Part shown: positions 1 through 7,822 of the stretch, piece after piece
Numbering within the stretch: the first letter of the stretch is position 1
Layout: the number at the start of each line of letters is the position of its first letter
Source of the DNA: UBA2336 sp049306095
GTDB taxonomy: Bacteria > Bacteroidota > Bacteroidia > Cytophagales > Cyclobacteriaceae
Reading direction: 5' to 3'
Assembly (NCBI GenBank): GCA_049306095.1
Contig: JBAQPU010000052.1
Span: forward strand, 32,742 to 96,741
DNA length: 64,000 nucleotides
Notes under the pieces: model-generated
Databases searched by the model: none
Told to the model about the DNA's origin: nothing
What the model saw: the letters and a program-made list of their open reading frames with translations, nothing else
Program-made: the position numbers and the translations under genes

Positions 1-29
1 CAATTCCATAAAAAAATGCAGATAAACAA

Positions 30-52
30 AGAGGGGACTTCGTGTCCCCTCT
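30..52 (-). terminator. Terminator of the ugd-rfbB-rfbA operon
   Basis: Two perfect 9-bp arms (AGAGGGGAC and GTCCCCTCT) enclose a 5-nt loop. Read on the minus strand, the hairpin is followed by a T-rich stretch (TTTGTTTAT). It lies about 95 nt beyond the rfbA stop and so probably ends the operon. This suggests that rfbC and rfbD are not part of this transcript. Confidence 0.75.
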
Positions 53-147
53 ACTGAATAACTCGTATAAGTGATGCAAAGGTAGGCTATTTTTTAGATT
101 CGCACAAACTGCGATTTTCTAATTGCCGTAAAACGATGCAATCAGGA

Positions 148-1011
148 TTAATACTTCGGGAGGTTTCGCAGGTATTGACCGTACCCACTTTTTTCTAAAG
201 GCTTGGCCAACGCCATCAATTGTTGCTGGTTGATAAAACCCATTCGATAGGCGATCTCTTCGATACAGCCGATTTTAAGTCCCTGCCGTTGCTCAATTAC
301 CTGAACAAAATTGGAAGCCTGAAGCAACGAATCAAACGTGCCGGTATCCAGCCAGGCCGTTCCCCTGCTCATAGTGGCTACTTTTAACTTTCCCTTTTTC
401 AGATAAACGTTATTGACATCGGTAATTTCAAGTTCTCCCCGCGGACTTGGCTTTAAAGATCCTGCAATGGAGACTACCTCGTTATCGTAAAAGTATAATC
501 CGGGAACGGCATAATTCGATTTTGGTTGTTTCGGCTTTTCCTCAATGGAAATTGCTTTCATTTCGGCATTGAATTCTACTACGCCATATCGTTCCGGATC
601 ATTCACGTGATACGCAAACACAATTCCTCCGGTTGGTTCAGCGCAGGATTGGAGCAATTTCATTAATCCTGATCCATAAAAAATATTATCCCCCAGCACC
701 AACGCCACACTGTCGTTCCCGATAAAATCCTTGCCTATAATAAATGCCTGGGCAAGCCCCTCTGGTTTGGGCTGTTCTGCATACGCAAATGAGCATCCCA
801 GTTGTTTACCATCGCCTAACAATTTTCTAAAAAGCGGCAGGTCGTGAGGGGTAGAGATGATCAGAATTTCACGGATGCCGGCCATCATTAGTACCGACAA
901 CGGATAATAAATCATGGGCTTATCGTAGAGCGGCATCAGTTGCTTACTTATGGCCAGCGTAAGCGGATGAAGCCGTGTTCCGGAGCCTCCTGCTAAAATT
1001 ATTCCCTTCAT
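148..1011 (-). CDS. rfbA: Glucose-1-phosphate thymidylyltransferase
   Basis: This enzyme makes dTDP-glucose from glucose-1-phosphate and dTTP, the first step of dTDP-L-rhamnose synthesis for cell-surface polysaccharide. The N-terminal nucleotide-binding signature GGSGTRLHPLT begins at residue 8, followed by SKQLMPLYDKPMIYYP. The metal/sugar-site region VLGDNIFYG and the EITDVN motif are also present. The length of 287 residues is typical of the family. Its start overlaps the rfbB stop by 4 nt (ATGA), so the two genes are translationally coupled as the last genes of a three-gene operon. The rfbC and rfbD genes of the pathway are not in the window. Confidence 0.95.
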   Translation of the reverse strand: MKGIILAGGSGTRLHPLTLAISKQLMPLYDKPMIYYPLSVLMMAGIREILIISTPHDLPLFRKLLGDGKQLGCSFAYAEQPKPEGLAQAFIIGKDFIGNDSVALVLGDNIFYGSGLMKLLQSCAEPTGGIVFAYHVNDPERYGVVEFNAEMKAISIEEKPKQPKSNYAVPGLYFYDNEVVSIAGSLKPSPRGELEITDVNNVYLKKGKLKVATMSRGTAWLDTGTFDSLLQASNFVQVIEQRQGLKIGCIEEIAYRMGFINQQQLMALAKPLEKSGYGQYLRNLPKY

Positions 1012-2060
1012 CGGTTGTGGTACATTTTAGTATAGTATTGAAGATAGGCCCCTGAAGTTACGTTTTTAAGCCAACTTTCATTGGTCAGGTACCAATCAAC
1101 CGTTTTAACTATTCCTTCTTCGAAAGGAACCTCGGGTCTCCATCCGGTTTCACTGATCACCTTAGCGGGGTCGATGGCATACCGAAGGTCGTGACCCGGC
1201 CTGTCTTTCACAAACGTAATCAACGATGCCGATGAACCCTCTGGGCGTTGCAACTTCTCATCGAGAATGCGGCATAACAATTTTACGATATCAATATTTT
1301 TCCATTCATTGTTTCCGCCAATGTTATAGATCTCACCGCTCTTCCCCTTGTGAAAAATTGCATCAATAGCACGGGCATGGTCTTCTACAAATAACCAATC
1401 GCGTACATTCTCACCCTTTCCGTAAACAGGGAGAGGTTTCTGTTGCATGATATTATTGATCATCAGCGGAATTAATTTTTCCGGAAAGTGATAGGGGCCA
1501 TAATTGTTAGAGCACCGGCTGATCATGGCAGGCAATCCATAACTGTTGTTAAATGCCAGAACAAAATGGTCGCTGCTGGCCTTTGATGCCGAATAAGGTG
1601 AACGCGGATCAAGTGATGTTTCTTCCGTGAAGTATCCAGAAGCAATGGAACCATAAACCTCATCGGTAGAGATGTGATAAAAAAGTTTATCAGAATAATC
1701 ATCGTGCCACACCGACTGGGCAGCTTTTAATAAGCGAATGGTACCAATGATGTTAGTTAGGGCAAATTCATCGGGGTTATGAATGGAACGGTCGACATGC
1801 GATTCGGCTGCCAGGTGAATAACCTGGTTGATGTTAAATTTTTTAAATGTTTCAAATAAAAACTGCGAGTCGAGAATATCACCCTTTACAAACGCGTAAT
1901 TTGACTTTTTTTCAATGTCTTTCAGATTTTCGAGGTTCCCCGCATAGGTCAGGTTATCATAATTAACAATGCGGTACGCAGGATACTTGTTAACGAACAG
2001 GCGCACCACATGCGAGCCGATGAAGCCCGCCCCCCCGGTAATTAAAAGGCTTTTAGTCAT
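1008..2060 (-). CDS. rfbB: dTDP-glucose 4,6-dehydratase
   Basis: An extended short-chain dehydrogenase that converts dTDP-glucose to dTDP-4-keto-6-deoxyglucose. The NAD-binding Rossmann motif GGAGFIGS starts at residue 9. The active-site residues are Thr132-Asp133-Glu134 (STDEVYG) and the Tyr156-x3-Lys160 pair (YSASK). The length of 350 residues is standard. It lies 10 nt downstream of ugd and overlaps rfbA by 4 nt, so all three nucleotide-sugar genes should be co-transcribed. The product feeds rhamnose or other deoxysugar branches whose later enzymes are not visible here. Confidence 0.95.
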   Translation of the reverse strand: MTKSLLITGGAGFIGSHVVRLFVNKYPAYRIVNYDNLTYAGNLENLKDIEKKSNYAFVKGDILDSQFLFETFKKFNINQVIHLAAESHVDRSIHNPDEFALTNIIGTIRLLKAAQSVWHDDYSDKLFYHISTDEVYGSIASGYFTEETSLDPRSPYSASKASSDHFVLAFNNSYGLPAMISRCSNNYGPYHFPEKLIPLMINNIMQQKPLPVYGKGENVRDWLFVEDHARAIDAIFHKGKSGEIYNIGGNNEWKNIDIVKLLCRILDEKLQRPEGSSASLITFVKDRPGHDLRYAIDPAKVISETGWRPEVPFEEGIVKTVDWYLTNESWLKNVTSGAYLQYYTKMYHNR

Positions 2061-2070
2061 TCGTTAGTTT

Positions 2071-3387
2071 TCAGTTTGAAATAACCGCTTTGCGCCCAAT
2101 GCTGATGTAGGTAAATCCAAGCTCACTCATCTCATCCAATCCGTATAGATTTCGCCCATCAAAAATAACCTTGCGTTTCATTGCTTTGGCTATTCTTTCA
2201 AAATCAGGATTGCGATACTCGGGCCATTCTGTAACAATCATTAACGCATCCGCATCCTGAAGGATTTCATATTGGTGTTCACTGTATTGAATTTTATCAC
2301 CAAAAATTCTTTTCACATTCTCCATGGCTTCCGGATCATGCACCTTAACCACAGCACCTTGAGCCAATAATTCCTGAATGTTATACAATGACGGTGCTTC
2401 CCGTATGTCATCGGTTTGGGGTTTAAACGCCAGACCCCACATCGCAATTGTTTTTCCTTTCATTGATCCGTTGAAGTGTTTCTTCATACTTCCGATCAGT
2501 TTCGTCTTTTGCACTTCATTGACATCCATAACCGACTTTAAAATTTTAAAGTCATAATTGGAGTCTTTTGAAGATTTGGCAAGCGCTTGCACATCTTTAG
2601 GAAAACAACTTCCTCCATAGCCTATTCCGGCAAAAAGAAAACGTTTCCCGATTCGACTATCCGTACCAATACCCTTGCGCACCAGGTCAACATCGGCACC
2701 CAGACTTTCACAAAGGTTTGCTACTTCATTCATGAAGGTGATTTTGGTGGCTAAAAAAGCATTTGCCGCATATTTGGTAAGTTCAGAGGAGCGTTCATCC
2801 ATAAAAATTATGGGGTTCCCCTGCCGTGTGAAGGGGGCATACAGGTTCTCCATGAGTTTCGTTGCCCTGGCAGATTTGGTTCCAACAACTACTCTTTCGG
2901 GTTTCATAAAATCTTCCACTGCTAATCCTTCTCTCAAAAATTCGGGATTGGAAACCACATCAAATTCGACAGTCGCTTTTTTTGCAACCCGTTCTCTTAC
3001 CAATTCTGCTGTTCCAACCGGCACAGTGCTTTTATTGACGATTACCGTATAGTCTTTGAGAAGGGGGCCGATCTGCTCGGCAACGCCTAAAACATATTGA
3101 AGATCAGCAGAACCGTCCTCCCCAGGAGGGGTTGGTAAAGCAAGCATAATAATTTTTGCATCCTTAATGCCTGTAGCCAAATCCGTGGTGAAGAAAAGGC
3201 GCTCCTGGTGAACATTCTTTTCAAACATAGGCTCAAGACCATGTTCAAAAATGGTTACTCTTCCTGATCGGAGAGTGGCCACTTTCTTTTCGTCAATGTC
3301 AACACACGTTACCGTATTGCCCGTTTCAGCAAAACAAGTTCCTGTTACAAGACCAACATACCCGGTTCCAATCACAGCTATTTTCAT
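2071..3387 (-). CDS. ugd: UDP-glucose 6-dehydrogenase
   Basis: An NAD-dependent oxidation of UDP-glucose to UDP-glucuronate, a precursor of exopolysaccharide and of UDP-xylose-type sugars. The N-terminal Rossmann motif is GTGYVGL (residues 7-13). The catalytic cysteine is Cys261 in GIGYGGSCFPKD. The C-terminal UDP-binding domain (about 310-430) includes MWGLAFKPQTDDIREAPS. The length of 438 residues is normal. It is the first gene of the ugd-rfbB-rfbA operon and is divergent from the acyl-CoA dehydrogenase gene across about 150 nt. Whether the true symbol is ugd or tuaD depends on the organism's convention. Confidence 0.94.
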   Translation of the reverse strand: MKIAVIGTGYVGLVTGTCFAETGNTVTCVDIDEKKVATLRSGRVTIFEHGLEPMFEKNVHQERLFFTTDLATGIKDAKIIMLALPTPPGEDGSADLQYVLGVAEQIGPLLKDYTVIVNKSTVPVGTAELVRERVAKKATVEFDVVSNPEFLREGLAVEDFMKPERVVVGTKSARATKLMENLYAPFTRQGNPIIFMDERSSELTKYAANAFLATKITFMNEVANLCESLGADVDLVRKGIGTDSRIGKRFLFAGIGYGGSCFPKDVQALAKSSKDSNYDFKILKSVMDVNEVQKTKLIGSMKKHFNGSMKGKTIAMWGLAFKPQTDDIREAPSLYNIQELLAQGAVVKVHDPEAMENVKRIFGDKIQYSEHQYEILQDADALMIVTEWPEYRNPDFERIAKAMKRKVIFDGRNLYGLDEMSELGFTYISIGRKAVISN

Positions 3388-3407
3388 AGTAGAATTTAAA
3401 AAGTCGC

Positions 3408-3415
3408 CAAAAATA
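3408..3415 (-). promoter_or_regulatory. Possible -7 element for ugd operon
   Basis: On the minus strand this reads TATTTTTG, a match to the Bacteroidota -7 consensus TAnnTTTG, about 20 nt before the ugd start. No TTG lies at the proper upstream distance. A 10-nt direct repeat (GTCGCCAAAA) at 3403 and 3441 spans the region and could be an operator, but this is only a guess. Confidence 0.35.
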
Positions 3416-3535
3416 AATCCTTTTTAGGAGAACCGATAAGGTCGCCAAAAGGAGGCGTATTTTAAACAAACTAACATTCGTTCGTATTATGAAAATTTGA
3501 CTAACTTCGTGCCCCTTAAACAAATAAGACACTAT

Positions 3536-4705
3536 ATGGAGGTTATGGAAGAAAGATTGACCGGAGTAAACTTTGAAGAGAGCGAGAATCAGAAAATGAT
3601 TGCTCAGATGATCCGCGATTTTGGAGACAAAGAAATCAAACCAAAAATGATGGATTGGGACGAATCGCAGGAATTCCCCATTGATGTCTTCAAAAAAATG
3701 GGAAAACTGGGCATCATGGGAGTTTTGGTGCCGGAGGAGTACGGAGGTGCAGGATTTGGATACCTCGAATACGTAACAGCCATTGCTGAGCTTTCAAAGA
3801 TTGACGGATCAATCGGTCTTTCGATGGCAGCCCATAATTCGCTTTGCACGGGGCATATCCTCCAGCATGCGAATGAAGAGCAAAAAAGAAAATATCTTCC
3901 TAAGCTTGCTACGGCCGATTGGATTGGTGCCTGGGGATTAACAGAACCCAACACAGGATCGGATGCAGGAAACATGCGCACGGTGGCTGTTAAAGACGGA
4001 GACTATTATGTTATTAATGGAGCTAAAAATTTCATTACTCATGCTAAGTCTGGGAATGTGGCCGTGGTCATTGTTCGCACCGGTGAAGTGGGCGACTCGC
4101 ACGGCATGACTGCCTTTATCATTGAAAAAGGAACCCCTGGTTTCACTTCAGGCAAAAAGGAAAACAAACTTGGCATGCGGGCTTCCGAAACGGCCGAGTT
4201 GGTTTTTAACGATTGCCGCATTCATCAATCGCAAATGATTGGAAAAGAAGGTGAAGGATTTATTCAGGCCATGAAAGTGTTGGATGGCGGAAGAATTTCA
4301 ATTGCTTCGTTGAGCTTGGGTATTGCCCAGGGGGCTTTTGAAGCCGCTTTAAAATACTCACACGAACGCCACCAGTTTAACCAACCCATTTCAAAATTCC
4401 AGGGAATTGCCTTTAAGCTTGCCGATATGGCTACCAAAATTGAAGCGGCCAAGCTGCTTACATACCGAGCAGCGGATTTGAAAAATAAAGGTATAAACGT
4501 AAATAAGGAATCTGCCATGGCGAAGTTCTATGCCTCTGAAGTTGCCGTAGAGGTGGCTAACGAAAGTGTTCAGATTTTTGGAGGGTATGGCTATACAAAG
4601 GATTTTCCGGCTGAAAAGTATTATCGGGATGCCAAACTCTGCACCATTGGCGAAGGAACGTCTGAAATCCAGAAACTGGTTATTTCCCGTAGTATTTTGA
4701 AATAG
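3536..4705 (+). CDS. Acyl-CoA dehydrogenase
   Basis: A flavin-dependent alpha,beta-dehydrogenation of acyl-CoA thioesters, in fatty-acid or branched-chain amino-acid breakdown. The mid-domain FAD/substrate motif is AWGLTEPNTGSDAGN. The C-terminal helix domain carries QIFGGYGYTKDFPAEKYYRDAK and a catalytic glutamate near residue 373 in GEGTSEIQ. The start chosen is ATG 3536 (389 residues). An in-frame TTG at 3497 would add 13 atypical residues, and ATG 3545 is a further alternative. The chain-length preference (butyryl, isovaleryl or other) cannot be told from sequence by eye. It is monocistronic, with rpsU following from its own promoter. Confidence 0.93.
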   Translation: MEVMEERLTGVNFEESENQKMIAQMIRDFGDKEIKPKMMDWDESQEFPIDVFKKMGKLGIMGVLVPEEYGGAGFGYLEYVTAIAELSKIDGSIGLSMAAHNSLCTGHILQHANEEQKRKYLPKLATADWIGAWGLTEPNTGSDAGNMRTVAVKDGDYYVINGAKNFITHAKSGNVAVVIVRTGEVGDSHGMTAFIIEKGTPGFTSGKKENKLGMRASETAELVFNDCRIHQSQMIGKEGEGFIQAMKVLDGGRISIASLSLGIAQGAFEAALKYSHERHQFNQPISKFQGIAFKLADMATKIEAAKLLTYRAADLKNKGINVNKESAMAKFYASEVAVEVANESVQIFGGYGYTKDFPAEKYYRDAKLCTIGEGTSEIQKLVISRSILK

Positions 4706-4736
4706 TTGTGCAATTTGAACGGGTTTTCTATATTTG
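4706..4736 (+). promoter_or_regulatory. Bacteroidota-type promoter of rpsU
   Basis: TTG at 4706-4708, a 20-nt spacer and TATATTTG at 4729-4736 match the Bacteroidota housekeeping consensus (TTG, 17-23 nt, TAnnTTTG). Transcription would begin only about 15 nt before the rpsU ATG, giving a short leader. Confidence 0.65.
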
Positions 4737-4757
4737 CAGCCCTAATTATCAGAAAAC

Positions 4758-4952
4758 ATGATTGTTATCAACATTAAAGAAAACGAGTCTATTGATAAGG
4801 CCCTGAAGCGTTTCAAGAAGAAATTTGAAAAAACAGGTGTTTTAAAGGAATTACGCGCCCGTACTTCTTTCGAAAAGCCTTCTGTAAAGCGCAGAACCGA
4901 GATTAAAAAGGCTGCCTACATCGAAAACTTGAGAAGAACAGAAAACGCTTAA
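4758..4952 (+). CDS. rpsU: 30S ribosomal protein S21
   Basis: A small basic protein of the 30S subunit platform, near the anti-Shine-Dalgarno region of 16S rRNA. The 64-residue sequence has the family form: an N-terminal strand (MIVINIKENE), then DKALKRFKKKFEK and the basic C-terminal helix with KPSVKRRTEIKKAAY. It has its own promoter and is followed at once by a strong terminator. The order rpsU, Xer recombinase, hpf is, to my knowledge, common in Bacteroidota. Confidence 0.96.
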   Translation: MIVINIKENESIDKALKRFKKKFEKTGVLKELRARTSFEKPSVKRRTEIKKAAYIENLRRTENA

Positions 4953-4980
4953 TCGCGCTATTTATAAACAATTTTTGCTG

Positions 4981-5017
4981 ATCCCCTTCAGGAACTTTCC
5001 TGAAGGGGATTATTTTT
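4981..5017 (+). terminator. Rho-independent terminator after rpsU
   Basis: Arms ATCCCCTTCAGGA and TCCTGAAGGGGAT pair perfectly over 13 bp around a 4-nt loop and are followed by TATTTTTTT. It is placed 28 nt after the rpsU stop. It separates rpsU from the recombinase gene, so the latter needs its own promoter or read-through. Confidence 0.9.
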
Positions 5018-5030
5018 TTACATTGGGTAA

Positions 5031-5068
5031 TCCCGATGGTTCTGCCAACCTGCAGGCAGGTATCGGGA
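5031..5068. repeat. Imperfect palindromic element upstream of the Xer gene
   Basis: Outer arms TCCCGAT and ATCGGGA (7 bp) and inner arms CTGCC and GGCAG enclose an AACCTGCAGGCAGGT core. It lies between the rpsU terminator and the recombinase start. It shares the AACCTGC / GCAGGT pieces with a second palindrome at 6041-6064 on the other side of the gene. There is no T-tract, so it is not a terminator. Confidence 0.5.
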
Positions 5069-5087
5069 AGGGTTTGTGCAGTAACGA

Positions 5088-5966
5088 ATGATTGATTCCT
5101 TCCTGAAATATCTCCAATACGAAAAAAGGGTAAGTTCCCATACCTCTTTAGCGTATAAAGGCGACCTCGACCAGTTTTCAGAATTTCTTCAGCAAACATA
5201 TGGTGATTCAACCCTTGAGTCAGCGAATTATGGCATGATCCGCTCCTGGATTATTCAACTCACCGACACCGACCTAAACACAACTTCGGTTAATCGAAAA
5301 ATTGCAAGCCTAAAGGCCTATTATAAATTTCTGATGCGGCAGGAAACGATCGCCAAAAATCCCATGCAAAAAATAAGAGTGCTTAAAACCAAAAAGCGAC
5401 TTCCGTCTTTTGCTAATGAAGGAGACATGGTAAAGGTGTTGGATCACACCCTGTTTGACGATTCCCTGGAAGGCTGGAGAAACAAATTGATTCTGGAATT
5501 ATTATATGCCACCGGCATTCGTTTGTCTGAACTTATTCAGTTAAAAGAAAACAAGATCAATTTTCATGATCGAACCATTAAGGTGTTGGGAAAAAGAAAC
5601 AAGGAAAGAATCATCCCTTTTCCTGCCGGGATCGTTCCAATACTAGAGCGGTACAAACACGTGCGCAACCGCGAAGTGGAAATGAAAAATCACGGACTGT
5701 TGTTAGTAACGGACGAAGGCAAACCATGTTATCCCATGATGGTATACAGGGTAGTGAAAAAATATTTAGCCGAAACCAATACTGAAAAGAGAAGTCCGCA
5801 TGTGTTGCGCCACACGTACGCCACACATTTACTCAACAAAGGAGCAGAAATTAATGCCGTGAAAGATTTACTGGGTCACAGCAGTTTGGCGGCCACACAG
5901 GTGTACACGCACAACTCAATGGAAAAAATTAAAAAGGCCTTTGACCAGGCTCACCCAAAAGCTTAA
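5088..5966 (+). CDS. Tyrosine recombinase, XerC/XerD family
   Basis: A site-specific tyrosine recombinase of the size (292 residues) and form used to resolve chromosome dimers at dif. An N-terminal SAM-like core-binding domain spans about residues 1-85 and the catalytic domain about 105-285. All catalytic residues are visible: Arg145 (ATGIRLSE), Lys169 (LGKRNKER), His238 and Arg241 (HVLRH), His264 (LGHSS) and nucleophile Tyr273 (VYTH). No integrase-type accessory genes are nearby, so a housekeeping Xer role is favoured over a mobile element. XerC and XerD cannot be separated by eye. Two small palindromes bracket the gene. Confidence 0.93.
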   Translation: MIDSFLKYLQYEKRVSSHTSLAYKGDLDQFSEFLQQTYGDSTLESANYGMIRSWIIQLTDTDLNTTSVNRKIASLKAYYKFLMRQETIAKNPMQKIRVLKTKKRLPSFANEGDMVKVLDHTLFDDSLEGWRNKLILELLYATGIRLSELIQLKENKINFHDRTIKVLGKRNKERIIPFPAGIVPILERYKHVRNREVEMKNHGLLLVTDEGKPCYPMMVYRVVKKYLAETNTEKRSPHVLRHTYATHLLNKGAEINAVKDLLGHSSLAATQVYTHNSMEKIKKAFDQAHPKA

Positions 5967-6040
5967 CATGAATGGTGGGAGATAAATGACTTCACAAAAA
6001 ACCAAAAATGAACTGTATGAAATAAACTCTACCAAAGACC

Positions 6041-6064
6041 AACCTGCCGAACCGGCAGCAGGTT
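6041..6064. repeat. Palindromic element downstream of the Xer gene
   Basis: AACCTGC and GCAGGTT are perfect 7-bp arms with an inner CCG/CGG pairing. It lies in the 150-nt gap between the recombinase and hpf and resembles the element at 5031-5068. It lacks a T-tract. It may be one copy of a dispersed intergenic repeat, but the window alone cannot show this. Confidence 0.5.
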
Positions 6065-6116
6065 AAATGTCTTGAGGGCCGGAAAATTAATGTTTAACGT
6101 TTAAATTTTTTCAGTT

Positions 6117-6419
6117 ATGAAGCTAGAATTTCAATCCATCCACTTTAATGCAGACCAGAAGCTGATTGATTTCATTCAAAAGAGAGTGGACAAACTCGAA
6201 ACGTATTACGACCGATTGGTAGACGGTGAAGTCTTTTTAAGGTTAAACAATGAAGGAATTGACAACAAAACAGTTGAAATAAAATTGAATGTGCCAGGCA
6301 CGCAACTTTTTGCAACAGAAAAGGCCCGTTCATTTGAAGCCGCTACCGATCAAGCCACAGAGGCACTTAAAAATCAATTGAAAAAATTTAAAACAAAAGT
6401 AAAACAGGGACGGGCATAA
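6117..6419 (+). CDS. hpf: Ribosome hibernation promoting factor (short form)
   Basis: Binds the decoding region of the 30S subunit and stabilises idle ribosomes under low-energy conditions. The 100-residue sequence is the short HPF/RaiA form (KLEFQSIHFNADQKL, then a beta-alpha-beta-beta-beta-alpha pattern). It lacks the C-terminal dimerisation domain of long HPF. It lies 150 nt after the Xer recombinase gene and ends before a bidirectional terminator shared with metK. Confidence 0.92.
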   Translation: MKLEFQSIHFNADQKLIDFIQKRVDKLETYYDRLVDGEVFLRLNNEGIDNKTVEIKLNVPGTQLFATEKARSFEAATDQATEALKNQLKKFKTKVKQGRA

Positions 6420-6438
6420 GGGCTTATCTATATAAAGC

Positions 6439-6468
6439 AAAAGCTCCCCGGATAACCGGAGAGCTTTT
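6439..6468. terminator. Bidirectional terminator between hpf and metK
   Basis: AAAAGCTC and GAGCTTTT pair over 8 bp. An inner CCGG/CCGG stem closes an ATAA loop, with a single C-A mismatch between the two stems. U-runs fall at the 3' side on both strands, so it can serve the converging hpf (+) and metK (-) transcripts. Confidence 0.85.
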
Positions 6469-6490
6469 CTATTTTATGCCTACCTTGGAA

Positions 6491-7744
6491 TTAAATCTTA
6501 AACGCCTTCTTCACCAGGCCAACGTAATCCAACTTTTCCCACGGGAATAATTCCACTTTTACTTTCTTTTCGTTGCGTCTTCCCTTGTTAAACGTTTTCT
6601 CAACAATTTTTGGTTCACGACCCATGTGTCCGTATGCTGCAGTCTCTGAATAGATGGGTGTTCTTAAATTAAAACGCTGCTCAATAAAATAGGGGCGCAT
6701 GTCGAAGATCTTTTCAACCTTTTTCGCTATTTCCCCATCATTCAATTTCACTTTTGCTGTTCCGTAAGTATTCACGTAAAGTCCTACGGGCCTTGCAACT
6801 CCAATCGCGTAAGCAACCTGCACCAATACTTCATCGCACACTCCGGCAGCCACCAGGTTTTTTGCCACGTGACGCGTGGCGTAGGCTGCAGAACGATCAA
6901 CTTTGGATGGATCTTTACCTGAAAAAGCTCCTCCTCCATGTGCTCCTTTTCCACCATAGGTATCAACAATAATCTTTCGGCCTGTTAAACCGGTATCGCC
7001 ATGCGGGCCACCAATTACAAATTTTCCGGTAGGATTAACGTGGTATTGAATATCGCTTCCAAAAAGTTTTTGAACACGCTTGGGAAGTTTTTTCATGACG
7101 CGAGGCACCAGGATATTAATCACATCCTCCTTGATCTTCTTCAGCATCGGTGCATCCTTATCGAAATCATCGTGCTGCGTAGAAACCACGATGGCATCTA
7201 TGCGCTGTGGTTTATTGTCATCGCTGTATTCAATGGTCACTTGCGATTTTGAATCAGGACGCAGGTAAGTCATTACTTTGCCTTCTCTGCGAATGGCGGC
7301 CAGTTCGCGCAACAATGAATGCGCGATTTCCAACGGAAGCGGCATGTAATTATCCGTTTCATTGGTCGCATAACCAAACATCATTCCCTGATCGCCCGCT
7401 CCCTGATCTTCTTTTTTCTTTCGCTCAACCCCCTGGTTGATGTCGGGAGATTGCTCATGAATAGCCGAAAGAATTCCGCATGAGTTTGCTTCGAACATGT
7501 ACTCACTTTTGGTATAGCCTATTTTGCGAATGACTTCACGGGCAATATCCTGAACATCTAGATACGCTTCAGATTTTACTTCGCCCGCCAGCACCACCTG
7601 GCCGGTGGTTACCAGTGTTTCGCAGGCCACTTTTGACTCGGGATCATACGCAAGAAAATAATCGATAAGGGCATCGGATACCTGGTCAGCCACTTTGTCG
7701 GGATGTCCTTCTGAAACCGATTCAGATGTGAATAAATAGGGCAT
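6491..7744 (-). CDS. metK: S-adenosylmethionine synthetase
   Basis: Makes S-adenosylmethionine from methionine and ATP. The N-terminus (LFTSESVSEGHPDKVADQ) carries the family ATP-site histidine. Central HGDTGLTGRKIIVDTYGG and GGGAFSGKDPSKVDRSAAY motifs bind ATP, phosphate, Mg and K ions. The 417-residue length is typical of Bacteroidota enzymes. Its own promoter-like element lies 44 nt upstream. It sits directly after an S-adenosylmethionine-using RsmI-like methyltransferase gene on the same strand. I see no SAM riboswitch in the 78-nt upstream gap. Confidence 0.97.
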   Translation of the reverse strand: MPYLFTSESVSEGHPDKVADQVSDALIDYFLAYDPESKVACETLVTTGQVVLAGEVKSEAYLDVQDIAREVIRKIGYTKSEYMFEANSCGILSAIHEQSPDINQGVERKKKEDQGAGDQGMMFGYATNETDNYMPLPLEIAHSLLRELAAIRREGKVMTYLRPDSKSQVTIEYSDDNKPQRIDAIVVSTQHDDFDKDAPMLKKIKEDVINILVPRVMKKLPKRVQKLFGSDIQYHVNPTGKFVIGGPHGDTGLTGRKIIVDTYGGKGAHGGGAFSGKDPSKVDRSAAYATRHVAKNLVAAGVCDEVLVQVAYAIGVARPVGLYVNTYGTAKVKLNDGEIAKKVEKIFDMRPYFIEQRFNLRTPIYSETAAYGHMGREPKIVEKTFNKGRRNEKKVKVELFPWEKLDYVGLVKKAFKI

Positions 7745-7787
7745 TTTATTTTAGATTTTAATTGGGTGGAATTTCGATTTAAGGCGG

Positions 7788-7795
7788 CAAAGTTA
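7788..7795 (-). promoter_or_regulatory. Possible -7 element for metK
   Basis: The minus strand reads TAACTTTG, matching TAnnTTTG, about 44 nt before the metK ATG. No exact TTG is found at the usual upstream spacing, so the call is moderate. It implies metK is transcribed apart from the genes upstream. Confidence 0.45.
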
Positions 7796-7822
7796 GGGGA
7801 TTGAATCTAATTCAGAAATCCC

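Noticed and set aside
3480..3500. Operator or promoter in the ACATTCGTTCGTATT region before the acyl-CoA dehydrogenase
   Set aside because: A short TTCG repeat is present, but no exact -33/-7 pair or true palindrome could be placed around it.
7745..7822. SAM riboswitch upstream of metK
   Set aside because: The 78-nt gap contains a promoter-like element and no SAM-I or SAM-II type core or terminator.
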